From positions 37,680,425-37,744,424 of the forward strand of contig NC_090020.1 in NCBI RefSeq assembly GCF_036417845.1: 64,000 nt of DNA, given 5' to 3'. Source of the stretch: Apteryx mantelli. Lineage: Eukaryota; Chordata; Aves; Apterygiformes; Apterygidae. Below, one piece after another: positions 59,051 through 64,000 of the stretch. The position numbers were made by a program, and so were the translations under genes. The first letter of the stretch is position 1. Each line of letters begins with the position of its first letter. A model generated the notes under the pieces. It did no database searches. It worked only from the letters and a program-made list of their open reading frames with translations, and was not told the origin of the DNA.

Positions 59051-61323
59051 GACACACTAGGCAAAAGAATGCAGACTGGACTAAGTCTCAGCACTGGACT
59101 GAGTAACTCAATCTTCCTGTACACATTGACAGGTTTGGAAGGAGTTGTCAACTATCAGAGAAAAAAAAAACTCTAGGCATCATCATGAACAGACTGATGA
59201 AATTATTTGTCTAACATGTATCACCAAGCGAAAGTCAGAAGGAGCATTAAGAGAGAAAATGCAGTAATAAACACACACGGCCAAAGCCTACACCGAAAAG
59301 AAAAAAAAAAGTTGCTGTAAGAATGGTTTGGTGTTCAAAATGTCAGGGAACTGGAGATCTATTCCCAACTGCGGGACTAGGCATGTAGTGGCAGATAAAC
59401 TGCAGTGTTTTCCAGTTTGTTGAGCTAAGATAACACTTATACTACCTTATACTGGGAACGTAGCCTCAGGTACATAACCAGGTATTGTAAAGAGGCTGGA
59501 GATCCTGATGAATAGACTATACATACATGTATGCAACACATTTATTTCAGCTGAGTGAAAGCTTGAGAAAACAAAACAGAAGTGGCTTTTCTTGTTTGTC
59601 TTTCCCCCCTCTCCCCTGTGCCTCACCTCAATGTTACTTCTAAGTCCATTAGCTCCTTTCTTAGTTATTTCCTTGTCATGCTATTTGATAATTTTTTTGC
59701 ACATAAATTCAGCATAGCTCCTTGGGATACTGCAAAATTTTGATGGTCCATGTAGACCCTACCTTATAATCACTTGTTGAGAATAATCTTTTTAGTCTGG
59801 ACCTGAATGAGCAAAGATCAGTGTCAGCGCAAGGATTAAGCAGGGACGTTCAATGTTGCTACTCTTCTTCATTCGCTAGACTACTACTCGGGGCTACAGC
59901 CCTAGTCAGGCTATAAAGCTCTGCTTTGTAACGGATGTTTAGTAAAGTGTTAGGGTAAAGATTTCAGTAGCAAAACATCATTTATCTACTTGTGAATTAT
60001 GCATCAGCCTTCCAGAAGACTCATTCTGCAAGGATCCCAGGAGTCCTTAACAAAACTCGACTGGTACTTCTGGGAGAGCATATGGTAAGTTCTGGGTACA
60101 GGGCATTGCTTCTGTTCAGCAATTCACAACTCTGTTTTTATTCATTTAAATATATGTATATATGCACACATGGATTTATAAGATCTCTGCAGTGTAATGC
60201 CTGGCCTGACACTATAAGGCTCACAAGCAGAAAAGTTTGGGAACCGGTATTTAGTGGCCTGGTCAAGACTGCACTAGAATGATTTAGAAAACAGCAGGCA
60301 CTGGCAAAGGAGGTGACGGAAAGCTGCTATCGCTCTTTCTGCCTGACCTCTGCCTTTGTAGTTGCACAACATATCTGCCATCAGGAGCGAACTTGTCCCA
60401 TCTGCCTGGTCATGTTTGCTCCATGAGATCACTATGTCCACATGTTGACAAACAGCAATGAGTAAAACTCAAAACAAGCAAGTAGGCTTGTACTATTATC
60501 TTCTTCATAGCAGAACCACTAACAGTTACTCAAAGGCATGCTATCAGTTTGTACTTCCATCTCCGATAATTATAACTGAGGTATTTTTTAAACAGATTCC
60601 ACACTGATTCTAATTTGCTAATTTTTTCCCTCGAGGGTAATCTCAAACTCCTTTTTGAAAATAAGATCCAGTATCACAGCTTAACATTGCAATACCGCTG
60701 CACATGTATGATTTTCCCTCTGTGAAGACATTAAGTAAATGTCATGGTGCTTAAAAGTTTAACCAAACTTTCTCCCTGAAGCAATACTTTTGTATTACTC
60801 TCTATAATTATGACAAGCCTTTCTACCAGTTGGTCCAAAAAAGCCGTTCCAAGAACTTATTAAATTGACAGTAACTTGTATGACCAATCTATTTCTTATG
60901 CAAACATCTCAGCTTTATTTTTGGGAGTAATTAATTTTTACTTTTAAAGAATGTTTGAAAAAATATCCTCGCCACCCAGACATTCCAATTTTCACTTCAT
61001 CTTCTACAGTCAGAAGATTTTTTAAAACATCTTTGTTAAAAATAACCCTTTTGGAAATCTGACTATATGCAGTTTCTGGACTTAAGATTAGGGACTCCAT
61101 ATTCACCACGGTTGAAACAGGCTGTTAATGTTCGTGTGCAGTATCAGCACTTTTCAGACTGCCAAACACACACATTCCCACTTTTCAGTGTGAGGCTGCA
61201 GGAAGAATAATTTCTTTCAACACAGTCATTTTTATGGAAAGAAAGGTGCTCAACAGATAGTTTAGATATCTGAATCCAATGCACCATTAAAATATCTAAT
61301 GTATTCTCCAAATCTGGCAGTTC

Positions 61324-61343
61324 AAAAAAAAAAAAAAAAAAAA
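61324..61343. repeat. Poly-A run (20 A)
   Basis: Homopolymer of 20 A on the plus strand. No target-site duplication was noticed that would make it a retrocopy tail. Confidence 0.88.
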
Positions 61344-62539
61344 CTAGACAAGCTGTCATTATAGAAAGTAATTACAGAAGTTGACAGACAGTTAGATGTC
61401 AACAACAAAAAACTGCAAAAGAGAGATCATCTAACATTCGTGAAAACATGGATAACTACAGTCTATTCAACCTAAGACAAATTGGACTAAATTGTATAGT
61501 GATAAATTTCTTAAAATTCATGCCAACACACAGAGCAATTTCTGCTTCACTAGAAACAGAAGGTTATTTTGATGATGTCTTTCTTAGATCAGTAAGTAAG
61601 CCAGAGCCCAATCATTCCTGTCAATTTTGAGGAGTGGCAAACACCGCTAAGGCAAATGGGAGCCAGGCTGCTTCACCTAAGTTGCAGGCTATGGTTAGAA
61701 CAGAGGATGTGGCTCGAAGGACAGTCTAGGAAATTTGTAAAGCTGCCCAAAGGTTCAAAATCTATGACTGTGTACTAATTCTAATAGCAACAGTATTTAT
61801 TTCTGAAATATTGCTGGGTATACATGGAAGGGAATGTCATTTATTTATCTATGAAGTTCTCAATCTTCCATTTTAGCAGCATTTCTCTCATTTTATTTTT
61901 ACCAGCAGAGAGTAAGAAATGCCTAGTTTCTTCAGTTATATTCCAGACCTCCTTCTTTTGTGGGCTTTCCTAGACTCCCTCTACCTGCCAACGCTTATGA
62001 AAATGACTTACAAATCAACCTTTTCCCTACTACCAATTTGTGTCCCTAGTGTGTGTTTCAGCACGTTTCCCTGACAACCTCTCTTTAAAACCAGTGGAGA
62101 CCAAAGCGATCTAATAAAACTGCTGAACTCATCCATATTACTCTTTTCTTTCTCAGACAGGTACAAATTTACCTATGTAAGTGAATCTCCTCTTTCCCCT
62201 GGGGGCTGTATTTGCCTCTGCAACTGGCTTCCCTTTGCCAGGCATCCTGTGCTAGCTATCATGGATTCTTTTTCATATCTGCTCCCCTTCTTTTTGCATT
62301 TTATCATCCCGTTTACTCCAGAAGAAGGTTGCTTTGGGTGCCCACTTGCTAGCCCACTTGCTAACTTCTTTAAGGAAATGTTCAAAACAAATATATATGG
62401 ACAGGCTGCACCTTCTGCCTGAGACCCTCTCAGCATGCATAAAGAAATAAAAAGTAGCAATCAGATATTTTTTTTAATTATATAGCGCTTAGGTATAAAA
62501 GATTATGTATTTGATTATATAGTTCTCCCCCCTACTATG

Positions 62540-62660
62540 TCATTTGTCAGATAAGATTGTAAGCATCCTTCAGCAGGGACTGTAAGCTCCTTTTGTTCCT
62601 ACTTGTTGTTGCTACAGGGCCTAGCGGGGCTCTGATCCTGATGCAAACTGCTGATGTAAC
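62540..62660 (+). mobile_element. Ancient LINE/SINE 3' tail
   Basis: GATTGTAAGCATCC, GCAGGGACTGTAAGC, CTACAGGGCCTAGC and GGGGCTCTGATCCTG appear in the order of the amniote repeat tail GATTGTAAGCTC... GGCAGGGACTGT... TACAGCGCCTAGC... GGGGTCCTGATC. The pyrimidine-rich 62000-62330 just before it may belong to the same element. Confidence 0.55.
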
Positions 62661-63743
62661 ACAACTCAAAATCTTTCTAATATAACCCTGCTTAAAGATA
62701 TTGCACTTCCAGAGGCAATACTGCATCCGCCCAAATTACCTTCCGATTCCAGTTTGCCACTCCTGAAAACTTTGCTTACCCTGAGGAGGCTCGTATCAGT
62801 AACAACAGAACACCAACAAGGGGTCCTGCTAGGTTTCTGTGCGATGAAAATATCAGTGTCCCACTTATGCGGGAATTTATGCATGTACGAAATGGGTCAT
62901 GTCTACTTTCAAAATCCTTCTCAGTCTATCAGTACTTTTGCCTATTATTGAGAGTAGTCTTGTTCTGTTTTTCTAGGAAACTAACATTACACTTATTCCA
63001 GGCAGAATACAGTACATTTGAACGGATCTAGAAGAAAGCTTTATCTGAAACAAATCATATTGATATTACAGGATCAGCTGGAAATGAACAAAAAACTCCC
63101 CACTCTCACCTGATTATATTGACAGCTGCCACACGATTTGCTCATACCTCATTTCTGAAACAGAGACATAGCTCACTTGCTGGAAACTGACTGTATAATT
63201 AACTTTATATAAAAGTTATTAACATGAGGCCAGTATTGCTTTGACTTCTATTATTTCACAAAAGTCACATAATCTCTTTGTCCATACATCTATTAATAAT
63301 GTCATATGTTGAAAAGTGGCCAGCACTGTTCCATTCCCAGAATCTCAAAGAGCTAATAATTTTGGATTGGGAACCAAAGAATAAAAGCAAGGCTAATTAC
63401 CCTGTCAGTGCAATTATATCATTAATAATATCCAAGTTCTACACTTCATGCTTTAACTGAAGGAGACCAAATTTGCTGAGTCTATTTGCTATGGAAATTT
63501 AGTGTTTGTTTAAATGTTTAAAAACACAGTTTAAAGGTTGAATGCCCATGCTGTTGAACAGGTTGCAAAAAATACATTTTTTTTTCCTCTTTCCCCATTT
63601 TTGCATCCTCTTTGACCAGGACAAAATAAGAACAATCCTCATCACTGACAGCTGTTTTTGTACCACTCAAATGGGAGATCTTTATGTGAACTGTTGGGTT
63701 TACTCAGTCTCCCCCCTAACAGCTGGAGATGATTTTTTTCCAC

Positions 63744-63759
63744 TTTCTAGAGGGCACTG
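63744..63759 (+). promoter_or_regulatory. CTCF-like motif 3 (partial)
   Basis: TTTCTAGAGGGCACTG fits the right-hand part of the CTCF core (CTAGAGGGCAC) but lacks the leading CCA. A weak candidate in the inferred ADAMTS19 intron. Confidence 0.3.
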
Positions 63760-64000
63760 TATGTACTGTCCGCCTTACATAAATAATTTGGAATGAGCTA
63801 CGCATTCTGGGACTCACTGGTGTAAAACTAAGCAGTTGCTTACAATATCCTTTGAGATTTGCTGGAAAAGCTTTATCAGATAAACCCTTCATTCCCATTT
63901 TCTCTTCTTCAGACTAGAGACAAAGCAACCACCATCCCAACCATTAGGACCATATCTCCAGATGTTACATCTAACTCCTCTGTCTCTCTAGTCTAATACA

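Larger units (their letters stand above)
48700..64000 (-). other. ADAMTS19: ADAMTS19 intron (inferred), no further exon found
   Basis: A 15.3-kb AT-rich stretch upstream of the last thrombospondin exon. I searched the minus strand near plausible donor sites for a Trp/Cys thrombospondin signature and found none. It contains MIR-like and other old repeats, a TA/CA tract at 56686-56737, a 16-bp tandem repeat at 59013-59050, a C run at 51871-51888 and a 20-A run at 61324-61343. An exon too short or too diverged to recognise by eye could still be present. Confidence 0.6.

Noticed and set aside
61324-61343. Poly-A run as the tail of a processed pseudogene
   Set aside because: No gene-like sequence precedes it on either strand and no flanking direct repeats were seen.
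1-64000. CRISPR arrays, bacterial operons, rRNA genes or complete endogenous retroviruses
   Set aside because: The window is vertebrate with spliced genes. No regular repeat-spacer structure, rRNA-like segment or paired LTRs with retroviral genes were seen.

Overview
This is vertebrate nuclear DNA. All recognisable genes lie on the minus strand and are split into exons with GT-AG introns. Read right to left, the order is ADAMTS19 (last two coding exons, 48.7-45.3 kb), MINAR2/KIAA1024L (complete three-exon gene, 38.8-30.4 kb) and CHSY3 (exons 1 and 2, 3.75-1.3 kb). From memory, this is the order and relative orientation on human chromosome 5q. Here it is compact, with about 41 kb between the ADAMTS19 stop codon and the CHSY3 start codon. 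That compactness, low repeat content, a decayed CR1-type LINE and a second CR1 3'-end fragment point to a sauropsid, most likely a bird. I saw no copies of the young avian CR1 subfamilies, so the species cannot be named.

Layout: 1-1299 is the start of CHSY3 intron 2. CHSY3 exon 2 is at 1300-1583 and exon 1 at 3048-3750. Exon 1 sits in a CpG island with a CGG repeat in the 5' leader. From 4.5 to 30.3 kb there is intergenic DNA with no recognisable gene. It holds simple repeats, a few GC-richer islands, an 84-bp pure purine tract and a pair of CTCF-like motifs near 28.35-28.50 kb. MINAR2 exons 3, 2 and 1 follow; its 7-kb intron 1 contains two small CpG-rich islands and a CR1 fragment. From 38.8 to about 44.2 kb is the MINAR2 upstream region, with a minus-strand CR1 LINE at 40.5-41.7 kb. 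An AT-rich probable ADAMTS19 3'UTR lies at about 44.2-45.3 kb, then the terminal PLAC exon and the last thrombospondin-repeat exon. The rest, to 64 kb, reads as ADAMTS19 intron with ancient SINE-like pieces; I found no further exon there.

The three genes do not form a pathway. CHSY3 is a Golgi chondroitin-sulfate glycosyltransferase, MINAR2 a small membrane protein linked to hearing, and ADAMTS19 a secreted metalloprotease-family protein. I found no convincing new biological system. The points most worth a second look are the CGG repeat with an open upstream frame at CHSY3, the CpG islands inside MINAR2 intron 1, the CTCF-like motif pair, and possible exaptation of old repeats.
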